In this document: in pieces, positions 24,632 to 36,795 of the stretch
Layout of the letters: the number at the start of each line of letters is the position of its first letter
Position numbering within the stretch: the first letter of the stretch is position 1
DNA from: Sinonovacula constricta
Lineage: Eukaryota; Mollusca; Bivalvia; Cardiida; Solecurtidae
Direction of reading: 5' to 3'
Assembly (NCBI GenBank): GCA_007844125.1
Contig: CM017563.1
Span: 25,946,694-26,010,693, forward strand
DNA length: 64,000 nucleotides
Position numbers and translations under genes: made by a program
The notes under the pieces: generated by a model
Seen by the model: the letters and a program-made list of their open reading frames with translations, nothing else
Databases searched by the model: none
What the model was told of the DNA's origin: nothing

Positions 24632-24825
24632 ATGGTCCAGTGGTTAAGACGTTGGACTCCGGATCGGTGGGCCGCGGGTTCGAACCCCAAATGTGACCAC
24701 ATGATGTTAGTCCTTAAGCAAGACTTTTTTTCTGCACATTGCTCTAGGTACTCAGTACCTGAGTACTGGTTCTATCCAGGAAGAGGGCAGTCGAGAGGGA
24801 TTAATATACGTTGAAAGAACTTGTT
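24632..24825 (+). mobile_element. tRNA-derived SINE, family B copy 1
   Basis: The head has a perfect pol III A box (TGGTCCAGTGG) and B box (GGGTTCGAACCCC) about 35 bases apart. The tRNA-like part is followed by 'gtccttaagcaagactttttttctgcac' and 'gagtactggttctatccaggaag', text of the kind found in animal tRNA-SINE bodies. It is too long and poorly folded downstream to be a tRNA gene. Confidence 0.8.
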
Positions 24826-25930
24826 TCTCAATCGATTATAAATAGTTTTAAACTAAACGATTTCAGATTTTTAAGTGTGACATTAACAGCTTGTTGAGTC
24901 TCTGATTTTATCGTTCCGCGCCTTCACTGTATCTGCGATGTGCATTACGTCCTCATTGCAAAAGGAAATTACAGAAACAGTATTATTAATATTGTGTGCA
25001 TTATAGTTCATTATATTTTTTAATGTTCCGTTTCTAATATATTATTTACAGTGGAATTCTTTAGTAAAAATTTCCAAAAATAAAACGTTTGAAAACAATA
25101 TAAATAACAATATGCAGTGTTCTGTCAAAGCGGTGGCTTTGATATTCTCCAAAAATGATGAATGTCGCTTAAAAGTCGTTCCAAGTGCGAAGCTTGTCGC
25201 TTGCACAGTTGCCAAGGACAACTTAAGTTTGACGAGCAGTAAAAATAGAAAGCCATGTTCTGTTATAGCAGTTTTAAATGATTCATTTTAAATTGTGGCT
25301 TCTTATATGAGTTCTTGTAGGTATACATGTGTATATACAATAAACATCTCACTACTAACATATGCCCAGGACATTACTAAACCTTCTACCTAAATCACAT
25401 TGATTTGTGTGAGCTATGTTAGTTAACATTTCTGTTGAAAGAAAATTAGAAGAGCAACTGAAAGTTCGTCTGTCTGGCTTTGTACATTTTCTTTATGACA
25501 GAAATCAGATCGTAGCCGTGATAAGGCAGGTAGTTCGACGTATATTGGCAGATTGATCCACCGTTATCACACGGGGGATTTCGACAAAAGTAAATGTCAT
25601 AAAATTAAAGCCGTAAATATTGGAAGGATCTCGTATAAATTGCCGTTAAGTAACAAGCGGTAAAACGTGGATTTACCAACCCTATAAATAATATTTGAAT
25701 ATATAGGAAGACAAACAAGTCGTAACCTTTCGTTATGGCGGGTATAATTTGTGACTAGTTATTTAACTTGTACGGCAGTCAGCATAGATTTACAGCTAAG
25801 AATCGATGGCTTTATAAAACGGCCGAGATAGGTGTTGTATATACTTTATCAATACATGTATCTTATAAGTGTGTTTCCTTTTGGTTTGTTGGAAATCAAA
25901 TGTCGGAGACACAATATGTATGTAGCAATG
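24826..25930. other. Unassigned AT-rich stretch
   Basis: Nothing coding seen; the 69-codon frame at 25768-25977 runs into the next array and is likely chance. Confidence 0.45.
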
Positions 25931-27586
25931 TACTACATGTAACATTGTCATGTAATGGTCCATCGTCAGATGTGTAACATTGCCATGTAATGGTCCATCG
26001 TCAGATGTGTAACATTGCCATGTACTGGTCCATCGTCAGCTGTACCATTGCCCTGTACTGGTTCATCGTCAGATGTAACAATGTCATGTAATGGTCCATC
26101 GTCATGTAACATTGCCATGTAATGGTCCATTGTCCGATGTAACATTGCCAAGTAATGGTCCATCGTCATGTTACATTGCCATGTAATGGTCCATCGTCCG
26201 ATGTAACAATGTCATGTAATGGTCCATCGTTCGATGTAACAATGTCATGTAATGGTCCATCGTCATGTTACATTGCCTTGTAATGGTCCATCGTCAGATG
26301 TAATATTGTCGTGTTATGGTCCATCGTCATGTTACACTGTCGTGTAATGGTCCATCGTCCGATGTAACATTGCCATGCAATGGCCCATCGTCAGATGTAA
26401 CATTGTCATGTAATGGTCCATCGTCATGTTACACTGTCATGTAATGGTCCATCGTCAGATGTAATATTGTCATGTAATGGTCCATCGTCATGTTACACTG
26501 TCATGTAATGGTCCATCGTCATGTTACATTGCCATGCAATGGCCCATCGTCAGATGTTACATTGTCATGTAATGGTCCATCGTCATGTTACATTGTCATG
26601 TAATGGTCCATCGTCATGTTACACTGTCATGTAATGGTCCATCGTCATGTTACACTGTCATGCAATGGTCCATCGTCAGATGTAACATTGCCATGTAATG
26701 GTCCATCGTCATGTTACATTGCCATGTAATGGTTCATTGTCCGATGTAACAATGTCATGTAATGGTCCATCGTCATGTTACACTGTCATGTAATGGTCCA
26801 TCGTCCGATGTAACATTGCCAGGCAATGGCCCATCGTCAGATGTAACAATGTCATGTAATGGTCCATCGTTCGATGTAACAATGTCATGTAATGGTCCAT
26901 CGTATGATGTAACATTGCCATGTAATGGCCCATTGTCAGCTGTAACATTGCAATGCAATGGTCCATCGTCAGATGTAACATTGCCATATAATGGTCCATC
27001 GTCAGATGTAACATCGTTATTAATGGTTCATCGTCAGATGTAACATCGTAATTAATGGTTCATCGTCAGATGTAACATCGTAATTAATGGTTCATCGTCA
27101 GATGTAACATCGTAATTAATGGTCCATCGTCAGATGTAACATCGTAATTAATGGTTCATCGTCAAATGTTACATCGTAATTAATGGTTCATCGTCAGATG
27201 TAACATCGTAATTAATGGTCCATCGTCAGATGTAACATCGTAATTAATGGTTCATCGTCAGATGTAACATCGTAATTAATGGTTCATCGTCAGATGTAAC
27301 ATCGTAATTAATGGTTCATCGTCAGATGTAACATCGTAATTAATGGCCCATCGTCAGATGTAACATCGTAATTAATGGTTCATCGTCAGATGTAACATCG
27401 TTATTAATGGTCCATCGTCAGATGTAACATCGTAATTAATGGTCCATCGTCAGATGTAACATCGTAATTAATGGTTCATCGTCAGATGTAACATCGTAAT
27501 TATTGGTTCATCGTCAGATGTAATATCGTAATTAATGGTTCATCGACAGATGTAACATCGTAATTAATGGTTCATCGTCAGATGTA
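25931..27586. repeat. Two-phase minisatellite, ~30-33 bp then 32 bp
   Basis: The left part (to ~27005) is a mixed array of TGTAACATTGCCATGTAATG plus GTCCATCGTCAGA (33 bp) and shorter units that replace CAGATGTAACATTG with CATGTTACATTG. The right part (~27005-27586) is a much more uniform array of about 18 units of 32 bp, TAACATCGTAATTAATGGTT plus CATCGTCAGATG. The shared CCATCGTCAGATGTAACAT core shows common origin. ORFs on both strands are by-products. Confidence 0.93.
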
Positions 27587-27675
27587 CACGTAATAAAGTC
27601 AAACTTTGTGTGTTTTATTGTTTCATCAACTATAACAGTGCTCTGTTAGACCGTATATGTCACAAAAACGTATAT

Positions 27676-27876
27676 GTCACGCGTGTGATATATCCGGTCG
27701 AATACGTGACACGTGTTATATATTCGGTCGAATACGAGACACGTATGATATATTCGGTCGAATACGTCACACGTGTGATATATTCGGTCGAATACGAGAC
27801 ACGTGTGATATATTCGGTCGAATACGTCAAACCCTTCAGTCGAATATGGTACATATCATGTGACATATTCGGTTGG
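27676..27876. repeat. 30-bp repeat with CACGTG and TATATTCGGTCGAATA
   Basis: Five to six units of ACACGTGTGATATATTCGGT plus CGAATACGAG, of which ATTCGGTCGAAT is a near-palindrome and CACGTG an E-box. A partial unit (cacaaaacgtatatgtcacacgtg) recurs at 27962-27985, just where a candidate reading frame becomes gene-like. Confidence 0.88.
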
Positions 27877-27958
27877 AATTACTTTTTCCACGCTCATCAA
27901 AAGTATTTGTCACTTATCAAAAATGTGTCAAAAAATGAAAACGGTGTATATAAATAGA

Positions 27959-28412
27959 AGTCACAAAACGTATATGTCACACGTGCCATGCGAGAGCGAC
28001 GATGAGGCAGCGAACAGGGGCACATCACACGGTACACACGGAGATGGTCACAATTCTCAGAACAAGGAGAACACTAATAATTCAGCCGACGTCACTGAAA
28101 ATGCTGCCCAAAAGGACCTTGGAAATATGGTAAACAGTAAGAGCGCAGAAGCGAAAGAAAAAGTTTCTATTGCTACCTATGCACATTCAGATAGATATTT
28201 TGAAGATTTGCATTCGTTCAAATCCAGCTATGCAGTTCGTGTTGGCCAAGGTCGGCGAGCACTTTAGAAATGTGATGAAGTCAATGGGTATGCAAAAGCC
28301 AAGGATTTATATACCACCACATATTCAGCTGAAGAATCGAAATCCGGTTAGCGTTCGCTTTCTGCTTAGAAATGCGGGTAGAAACAGTAGTCTCATTCTA
28401 GCAATCAGATAA
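27959..28412 (+). pseudogene. Possible coding remnant, unrecognised, with a frame change
   Basis: From about 27959 the plus-strand frame encodes a polar, Ser/Asn/Gly/Glu-rich stretch (CESDDEAANRGTSHG...NSQNKENTNN...KSAEAKEK) that stays open to 28267. A second frame, open 28170-28412, carries a more globular-looking sequence (MQFVLAKVGEHFRNVMKSMG and MQKPRIYIPPHIQLKNRNP). One product would need a shift between 28170 and 28260. Both look more protein-like than other short frames here, but I recognise neither and see no clear splice sites. It may be an exon, a broken gene or a transposon remnant. Confidence 0.3.
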
Positions 28413-30044
28413 ATAATTTAAGAACCAAAATGGGTGAATGCTTGGCTTCGTTTGCGTATGAGTGGCATTTACTGGTATGACATAACCGACATAATATATA
28501 AGTAACGGCGACTATATTTTCGTTAAACTGTTAAATGATTTCTTATTTGTGTTGCTAGATTTTACGTCTAATGGTGTGGTGTTCTTTAAATTACTGTTGA
28601 TAGCGAAATTGTGACGGCGACAATATATTTGTAGATTTTTTTTCTGTAAACTGTTATATGATTTTAAAAGTATGTAGTTAGAATATACGTCTAATGGTGT
28701 GATGCTCTTTAAACTAGCTAAAATTATGTCATTTTCTTGTTTATTAAAATTAAAAAAGAGACTGAACCAAACAATCACATATAGTGATCTAATATAATTG
28801 CATTGATGTTGTCAGGTTGGTGGGAAAACTGCTTCCTACTTAACGGAGTAAAGTGCTAACAATATGTCCTCATTTCGTCACTCAAGAAAGTCAACAAGCC
28901 ATGTTTAGCTATAAAACAAATTCCACAGTGGTTAGAAGATTGTGTTTACTTACATTATTCGTGTAAACATATGAAAAAATGACATTCAGCTTGAAAATTA
29001 TGAAGTCTTTGGGGGCTTTTTAGACTTGAGCGGCGTATGAAAAGTAAATATTGAATACATATTATAGAGGTATAAACGGCCAAGCATAAACCAACACTGC
29101 GAGAATGTATTAAGAAGCAACTGCCTTTGTGTCCAAGCATTTATTGCATTGTTTGTTTAAACAAGCAAGGAGTTTGCTGCAAGAAAAGAGAGACAGTGTT
29201 TGTTGTTCACACATCAAGGTTGTTGTTTTTTCAGCCAAAGAAATGAGATTATTGTGATTTAAAAGACAGCAATAGCAAAGTCGTTTTCGCATTATCTCAG
29301 ACATCTGTCAACTTGCATTAGGTAAAAGGGCGAAAAGTTCCGATTAACTTAGTCATTTATTAGCAGATTTGCCCCAGACTTTTTGTGAATCAGTTTTATA
29401 TGATTGTATTGACCCAATATTTACGCTTTGATAATCTTATTTCATGGAAACTTACGTGCACATTTATATAAACATTTCATAAACATTTATGAAGAAAACA
29501 AGTATACATTTATAATACGAAAAACAGCAACGTCAATCTAAATGTGAAGATGTGTTCAGTGAGACATATCTCTACTAATCAGACTTGTTATCAGACAATA
29601 GTCTTATAAAGGTTGCTCCAATAATTCAGTGTATCCAGTTTTGTTAACATCTAGCATTAAATTTGTTCTTAGGTTAAAAAAAAGTTTTATTAAAAAATGC
29701 AACAATATTTTCAAAACTGTCCTTCAAATTTATTGTTTTTGCATTATTTATTTAGACGTTTAGTGCGATAAGAAAAAAGGAATGGATACGGCGTGGTCTC
29801 GACATTTATCTTTAAAGCGTATGCTTTTTATAACTGTCCAAGTTAAGGCAAGTTAACATTATTTAGCTCAGTTTGCATATGAAAAATATATTATATGTCA
29901 TAATTTATGGATGTGCTTTTAACCAGTCCAACAAGTGTCTGCTTTTTTGGAAACTTATGTAGGCTATTTACTCAAACGGATACATATGCAGGAAACAGAA
30001 GATGACAGGTATGGATCCAAAACATTGGGAGTGGGGTGTGTGGG

Positions 30045-30155
30045 GTGTATGAATCAAGATTCATTCAACTTTATCGCATTAAATACTAGATATATATACA
30101 CAGCAAGGAACCCTAACTTCGACCTAAGCAGTCAACAGACAGAATTTACTTTAAA
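30045..30155 (+). repeat. Dispersed repeat, copy 1
   Basis: Shares 'gtatgaatcaagattcattcaactttatcgca.taaatacta.atat.tatacacag' and 'agtcaacagacagaatttacttta' with 34018-34128. The similarity spans ~110 bases in the same orientation, so both are fragments of one interspersed element of unknown class. Confidence 0.7.
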
Positions 30156-30214
30156 AGCTTAGTATTATTTAAGATTACATGTACTAGTATGTGTTTCCAC
30201 AACTCTACTCTTTA

Positions 30215-30360
30215 ACCTGGTTGATGGGAGGGGACCCATCCGTGCCGAGCGTTTACAGTCACCGACTCCCCAGCATATAGTTCCTGTCGGGACGGGAACT
30301 CTCATGTGAGGAGGTCTTCCCGCTGATCCCCGGTGCGCCGGTGGTTCTAACCAGCGTGTG
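30215..30360. mobile_element. GC-rich block, possible element fragment
   Basis: A locally GC-rich segment (ggaggggacccatccgtgccgagcg, cctgtcgggacggga, ccggtgcgccggtgg) in AT-rich surroundings. It looks like part of a retroelement or SINE head, but I cannot assign it. Confidence 0.25.
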
Positions 30361-31824
30361 TATTGAAACTTCCTCCACCAAAAAATAGCTGAGTCTCGCT
30401 AAAATAACTATACTTGTGTCGGTGTTATGTGACAAAACAACAACAAATGGATTTGCATGAAGCACGTCCATCATCAAATAAAATGTTGTACACAATACCA
30501 TTATGACTTAAGCTCAGTGATGTTACTCAATTGGATGATCAAGAAGTTTAAGCAAATACCACCATTGACTACCATTCAATACCATTCGCCAAACAATGAT
30601 TCGATTTAAAGTTAAGCAAATGCACCCAAACGAAAAAAATCGAGACAGTAATGCCCTTATGGTTACAAGCCAAAGTTTGCACTTTGTCTCTTTGACTAAA
30701 CGGTGCTGGTTTTCATTATTACCTCTACCCAGCGACCCATATGACCGTTATAACGGGACCATATAATGTTCGGGGTGTCGTATAACAGAGGTCATTGTTA
30801 TCTATATGGTACATTCTCACAGATCTAGATTGTCGAGACATCAGACCATATATCTAAAATCAGAGTGTGACCATTGTTACAACAGGAGATAAGATGATGA
30901 TTAGATTTGGTTCTATTGTCATACTAATTAGGACACGCGAGCTAGGATTGTGTATTCGACAGAAGCAATGTTTTTGTGACGACTTTGATCGGTCTTTGAT
31001 TAGATGGATATTAACAAAGGATGGACGCCGAATGTTGATATTTGTATCTTATATCCACTCCTGACATGTCGGTTAGAAATAGTGATTGGTTTCTATTTCA
31101 AGCATAACCCTACACAACCTAAGGTCACGTGGTAATGATAGGTATGTATTTTGTGACATATGCCATTGAAACTTAGTATACCATTACTATAACGAACTAC
31201 AAGTATGTTGGTTGTGGTAGGCAAAGTTGTTGTAGTTCAGCCCACTACTAAACAACTATCGAAGCATGGCGTTTGTTTGGCGAATGTTAACGGTTTAATT
31301 AATGGTTGTGAAGGTTCTACATGTCAACAAAGACAATATTCTAAAAATTGACTCGTTAATTTACGAAATTCGAAAACTCAAAATGAATGAACTCAAGTAA
31401 ACCTCGTGGCTTCCATTGAAGGTTAACATGAGATTTCAAAGGAACTTTCAAGATAATAATTAATGTAAGTGAACAAAAATGGTGTCCAACAAACGTATTT
31501 TGAGTCTTCGAATTATCCAATCCGATACCAAACGTTCGAATGTCTATTGAAAATGCGATTTTTTTCGAACGCCATGCTAAACGTTTTAATGTATTTAGTG
31601 TATTCGAATTTTCGGATCCAACGTCAAACGATCCAATGTGTTGTGATTATTCGAATTTTCGATTATGACTACCAAACTTTCTAATAACGTTCTGAATATT
31701 GGAATGTTCAGAAAAACGGTACACTGTTAACATATGTAATATCTTATCTTAGTGGTTTGATAAAAACAATGAAATAAGACTTAGGAGAAATATCTTTTAG
31801 CACACTCACTTTTTGGACTTGTTA

Positions 31825-31832
<8 letters not shown>

Positions 31833-31905
<73 letters not shown>
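31833..31905. repeat. (AT)n microsatellite
   Basis: About 36 AT dinucleotides without interruption. Confidence 0.95.
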
Positions 31906-31909
<4 letters not shown>

Positions 31910-34017
31910 ACTTTAATATTACCTAGATTTATTATTTGTATGAAAAGTCGCATTGCTAGCTAGAATGTTAAGAACAGATTTTGAAACAAGGCTCATGGCG
32001 ACAATGCCAAAACGTCTAGGGCAGTTGTCTTGTGTCGGTTGCGCGGTGTGTTTAGATGTTTACTGGTATTGTAATTTATAAACAGTCTGTTAGGTTTTCA
32101 TTTATACAGTGGTTAGGGAAGGGGCGATAACAAACTTTATGACAAAACATGTTCATTATCGATTTTGGGAAAACTCAAATAAGTTTGCATTGTAGAGAAA
32201 GTGTACTGCAATGTAAGTGTACAAGTAGTTTAATTATGTCAAGATTCACAAATGGTTTGCCCTATTTCTAATATAAGATCGGATAAAGGTCAATCCTAAC
32301 GAGTTTTTTCTATGCTTTAGAAATGTAGCGTTTATTTATGGACAGATACACTCTCAATACACACAGGGGTTAGGGAGACGAAAATTTAGAAAAATTGTAT
32401 GAAGCCAAAATAAAAATATACTTACAACTGTCCAGAATGTCAACTCTTTGAAAATAGTCTGATCTTTTAAAATAGTCCGATCTTTGAAAATAGTCCGATC
32501 TTTGATACTAAATTCCTTTTATCGATTTGCTCTTCTGTAACTAAACAAAAGTACCGCCACAAGTTTACAAAGATCACGAAGTGAAACGCGGTTATAACTT
32601 AAAGTAAAACTGGTCAATAAAATGGTATTAATGTTTGCAGACAGACTTTACCACCAATTAAGTCGTCAACCAACTAAATTTCATTTAACATCGTCTGGCG
32701 GTCTAAACATAGACCCAGCTGAGAAAGAACACCAAGTAATTAACAACGCACCAATATACTTCTATAGATATATAGATCTATACGGGGTTATTGGCAGCGG
32801 GGCTGTCAAATCCTAACTGCCTATAATTAACCCCATGATGGTCGGATCTTTTGTAGAAGTAATGTACTTGTGGTAGTTGTTCAAGTTCTTCGTCAAGGTG
32901 TCCTCGATATTTAGATTGTTTGAGTAGAAAATGAAAAGTAAACACGTGACCAGTGAAGCTTCACCATGTTTTATGTAGATGAGTCCGGTGAATTAGGGGT
33001 TTTTCAATAGAGCTGTTAGCAGAGGTTGTGAGTAGTTAATGTGTCGAAATCAATGCCCATATTTGCTAACGGCAACCAAAGAAACATGGTGTTGGCGTAA
33101 TAACTAGCGTTGTGTTTATTTGTTAATTTAGTGTTTTAGGAAAATAAGAAACCTTTTAGATATTATGTAAAACCATGGGTGTTACATACAGCAAACATTC
33201 TTTAAGTTAAACGGCGGCGGTGACATCTTAAAACAGAAATAGTTCTGCCTTTATTGCAATTTCATGTCTTGATCAACAAATATGTTTTGTTTATTTTAAG
33301 ACATTCACACCGACAACATTATGGTCATTGTGGCCGACGAAAGTATAGGCGTGTCATGCTGATGGCGCACTGAGAACCAGCTAGAAAACCTACATTTATT
33401 TATTTTGCCGCGACCGAAAGTCAAACCTAAGCGTTGAGAGCTAAGAATGTATATATCGACGATTCTACTGTCCGGCCACCTTGAACACAAAACATAGCTC
33501 ATATATTACGTCGATTAAAAATTTAATATCTAATTAAAACGTGGTACCTGCTAACTAAACTGAGTGTAGCAAAGTAAGTCCGATCAATCATTATGTAAAG
33601 CACTTTGATATAGCATGCCCGGATCCTGAACTCACAACCCCCGGTTATTATACAACCAACAATAATAATAAAGCTAAGACATTGTCACCTTAGTTAGCGA
33701 CAATATTATGGGTTGATTGTGCGTACAGAAAGTACGTTTCACTTGCTAATCATAACAAAGGTTTACATGAAATATAACATACATTTGCTTTATCTATTAC
33801 TTGTCAAACATGCACGATGACATGACTGTAGCCAATTAAAATGAATTTACTTGGAAATAATTTAATCTCAGTAGACAAGTTAATATGTTTAATATTTAAA
33901 TATTAATAAAGGTATTCTAACGAAATTTTTAAACCGAACAACTTTGCCGAAAAGAGAGAGAGGTATGGATTGACTAAATCACAACATAATAAAAATGCGT
34001 ATGGCTCACGTTTATTG

Positions 34018-34128
34018 GCGGTATGAATCAAGATCCATTCAACTTTATCGCAGTAAATACTATATATTTATACACAGTATGGGACCGTAACTTAGTCCTA
34101 ACAGTCAACAGACAAAATTTACTTTATT
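34018..34128 (+). repeat. Dispersed repeat, copy 2
   Basis: Second copy of the ~110-base element at 30045-30155, same strand, about 4 kb away. Confidence 0.7.
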
Positions 34129-34594
34129 TCCCAGACAACCAAATATATGATGAAATGATCGCAAGAAATGCTGTTTATTGATGTCAAACATTTGTGTGAA
34201 AAGTGAAGCATAATGCTCCCACGTCAATTTAAAGATGTATTTCCTATTCAAGCCACGTTGAACATGTGGCTATTTTTAAACTAAGAAAACCACGTGACCA
34301 CTTAGTTTTGAGATCACAATACATCATCATTGGGTTAATCTACTCTGACGTCGACATCTATTTAGTGTAGAAATCCGCATCGTGCTTATTTATTGATTTT
34401 GAAAGAATGGCCATTTAGAGCGAGCTATTTCACGCTTTGTACTGTCTAACAACTGAGGCAGTGTTCTGTTCATAGACTTAAGTATGAGATAATACAGAAT
34501 GTATGATCAAATTACATCAAGCAGGGGGATGATATTATTGTTGCATGTATTAAATATTGGCACACTATCGAATACCACCTTTACGACTGAGTAG

Positions 34595-34882
34595 ATTTGT
34601 CGTAATGTTTCAAATGCTGACGCTTACGACTCTATCGTTCAGATATTACTAGAATGGTGGTTAAATGATGATGATGAGGAGGAACATGATTGTAAAAGAA
34701 GGAGAAGAAGGAGGTGGAGAAGGGTCACTACAATGAAGCCAACAACTACGATAACAATTCAAACTACGTCTACGATAAGAACAACGACGACAGATTACAA
34801 GTATGGATGGCCAGCGTTTGTTGTCGCAGACGAAAGAGAAAATCGAAATATTAAACTGATTTTAATCTTCCAGCAAACATAA
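34595..34882 (+). CDS. Candidate small exon: acidic, Arg-rich, Thr-rich peptide
   Basis: Open for 95 codons after a TAG at 34592-34594, which could also be the AG of an acceptor (gactgagtag|att). It encodes SNADAYDSIVQILLEWWLN, an acidic DDDEEEHD run, KRRRRRRWRR, a Thr-rich stretch (KPTTTITIQTTSTIRTTTT), then DYKYGWPAFVVADERENRN and TAA. There is no ATG before residue 53 of the open frame, so as a gene it would need an upstream exon. The ordered blocks (hydrophobic helix, acidic, basic, Thr-rich) are unusual for chance ORFs here, but part comes from a GAT/GAGGAG simple-sequence bias. Function unknown. Confidence 0.25.
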   Translation: MCRNVSNADAYDSIVQILLEWWLNDDDEEEHDCKRRRRRRWRRVTTMKPTTTITIQTTSTIRTTTTDYKYGWPAFVVADERENRNIKLILIFQQT

Positions 34883-36530
34883 CTCCTATTTCCATTCTAT
34901 CGATAAGAACATCCGATATTGGAGAAAACAGAAAAACAAACAGTCTCGACTATATTTTGTTGAAGAAAGATCCGGGTCTATTGGGGAGTCCTTCCATTTT
35001 CAGGCCTTCAATGTTGAATCAAAGATTATCTGGGTGGAAGAACTGTGCGTTTATCAAGAAAGGCAAACACAAACGTCAAGTGATCACAGAGTGGAATTAC
35101 CTCAACATTCACTGACCCCAATACCATTTTATGAGGTATTAGTGAAATTAGTGATAAAGAGAAGGAAAATAAATAAACCACACACGCAAGAATGTTGGTA
35201 TTTGATGTAAGAATTTTGTTGTGCGTTGTATTTGTATTTTGATTAAAAGGGCAAAGTTAAGTCCACAAACTGCATTAAATAACATATATGTTGTCATGTA
35301 CTATTTGATGAATGTTAAATAAGTAAATCAATGGTTAGATAAAAATTTCAATTCATTTTAATATTTTTTAAATCAACAACATTGAGACTGATAAAGTACA
35401 GTTTGGGAACAAACTCAAAAAATTGAGTGAAACCCTTTATTGTGCTTTATGAAATCCTTGCAGCATTGTTGACAAAACACACACACGCGCTCTCTCGCGC
35501 GGACATACACAACAACAGAAATTTCCAGTTTGATTGTTTTCCCAAAACGCCTTTTCTGATAGAAGGATTGCAATGCTGATATCAGCGGTACATCTTTTAT
35601 CTTTTATGAATAAGCATGTCATCAGCGTCTAGGCTTTCTCACGGTTATAAATGTAAACGTATGTTAATCTTTCTTTGGTTTTTATTGTTTAACTTAATTT
35701 GTCAACATATGTTACAGCATACAGACTCATAACACACAAAAATGTATTCATAATCATATAAAAAATCAGCAGCAATACAAAAAGGCACACTGAATATACA
35801 TGACTTAGTTACTCTTTTAGACAACCAAGTATCCAGGGACAAAACTGCTTTGTTTCGTAACACATTTACAGTAGATACGACCTAAATGACATGTCTATGG
35901 TCGTGACACGTCATACCTAGTGGTCTATAAGATGAGAACAAAGGACAAAAAATCATCTACTTCATTAACCGTGCTGAAATATTTCATTTTTAATGATCCC
36001 AGATAAGATTTCAGTCGTGTACTATTTGTAAGTAATGCCAGAGAAATCGAAAATCAATTTCAATCAATAAACCGACTCTCTGATCTCCTACCATCAAGAC
36101 AGTTGACTGGCAATGGGACGAATGGCCTGCGGTCCGAATTGATGTAACTGACTGCGCTTTTCAATGACTTAATAGACTCGTCGTGTCGCCAAATAAGTCA
36201 ATCAAAACAAGGTCGGTGTTATTTTCTGTCGGCAAAGTTGGGCAAGTCTCAGACTGTTGTGAGTCTCAGATTGTTGGGAGGGCAAGGGCAGCTCTGTGGC
36301 GACAGTTTACGTTTGTTATCCTCACAAGTGTCTACTTTGAAAAGGCGGACATAAAATTTATAGGATGCCTTGAAAGGCAAACACTAAATGGTAAATATGT
36401 TAAATCGGGTCACCAGTAACCGTGGACATTTAACATCAAAAACAAAACTATGTCAATCTACATCAATTTGTCATAGTAGGCTGTCATAATCCCCGACTTA
36501 GGTGAGCTAAAAGAATTTGTTGTTATTTTT
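34883..36530. other. Unassigned stretch
   Basis: No gene recognised. At 36500-36516 'aggtgagctaaaa' matches the terminus of the bivalve repeat at 13909 and may be a solo end. Confidence 0.4.
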
Positions 36531-36539
36531 TATTTTAGT

Positions 36540-36795
36540 AATTTGGTGACGGTGTCCACTTGAAGCAGATATAGTGTTGCCTTTACCGTGTATAGCATGC
36601 CGTGAACACCTGGTACGATACCACATCCAGTCGTATTATCCTGACACCGATTGAACCAGTCGTGAAACTATCATCATATTTGCTGGAGCCCTAGCGAGGG
36701 AGTTACACCACTAAATTTTAACGACTTTAGTAAGTCGTGGTCCAGGATCGAAGTCGGGCCTCCCGGTCTGGAGCCGACGCTCTACCGATTTTGTT
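36540..36795 (-). mobile_element. tRNA-derived SINE, family A copy 3
   Basis: Minus-oriented. Body core 'gtgtatagcatgccgtgaacacctgg.acgataccacatccag' is shared with the other copies; on its own strand the B-box region reads GACTTCGATCCTGG (decayed). The head extends to 'gccgacgctctaccgattttg', more complete than in the copy at 18881. Confidence 0.82.

Larger units (their letters stand above)
28413..34590. other. Long stretch without a recognised gene
   Basis: AT-rich. It holds the dispersed repeat at 30045-30155, a GC-rich block at 30215-30360, the (AT)n tract at 31833-31905, and a short triplicated 'aaaatagtccgatctttg' near 32450-32505. The remaining frames are under 90 codons and random-like. 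Confidence 0.45.

Noticed and set aside
24632..24710. Functional tRNA gene
   Set aside because: A and B boxes are present, but the arms do not pair into a cloverleaf and the tRNA-like part continues into a SINE body.
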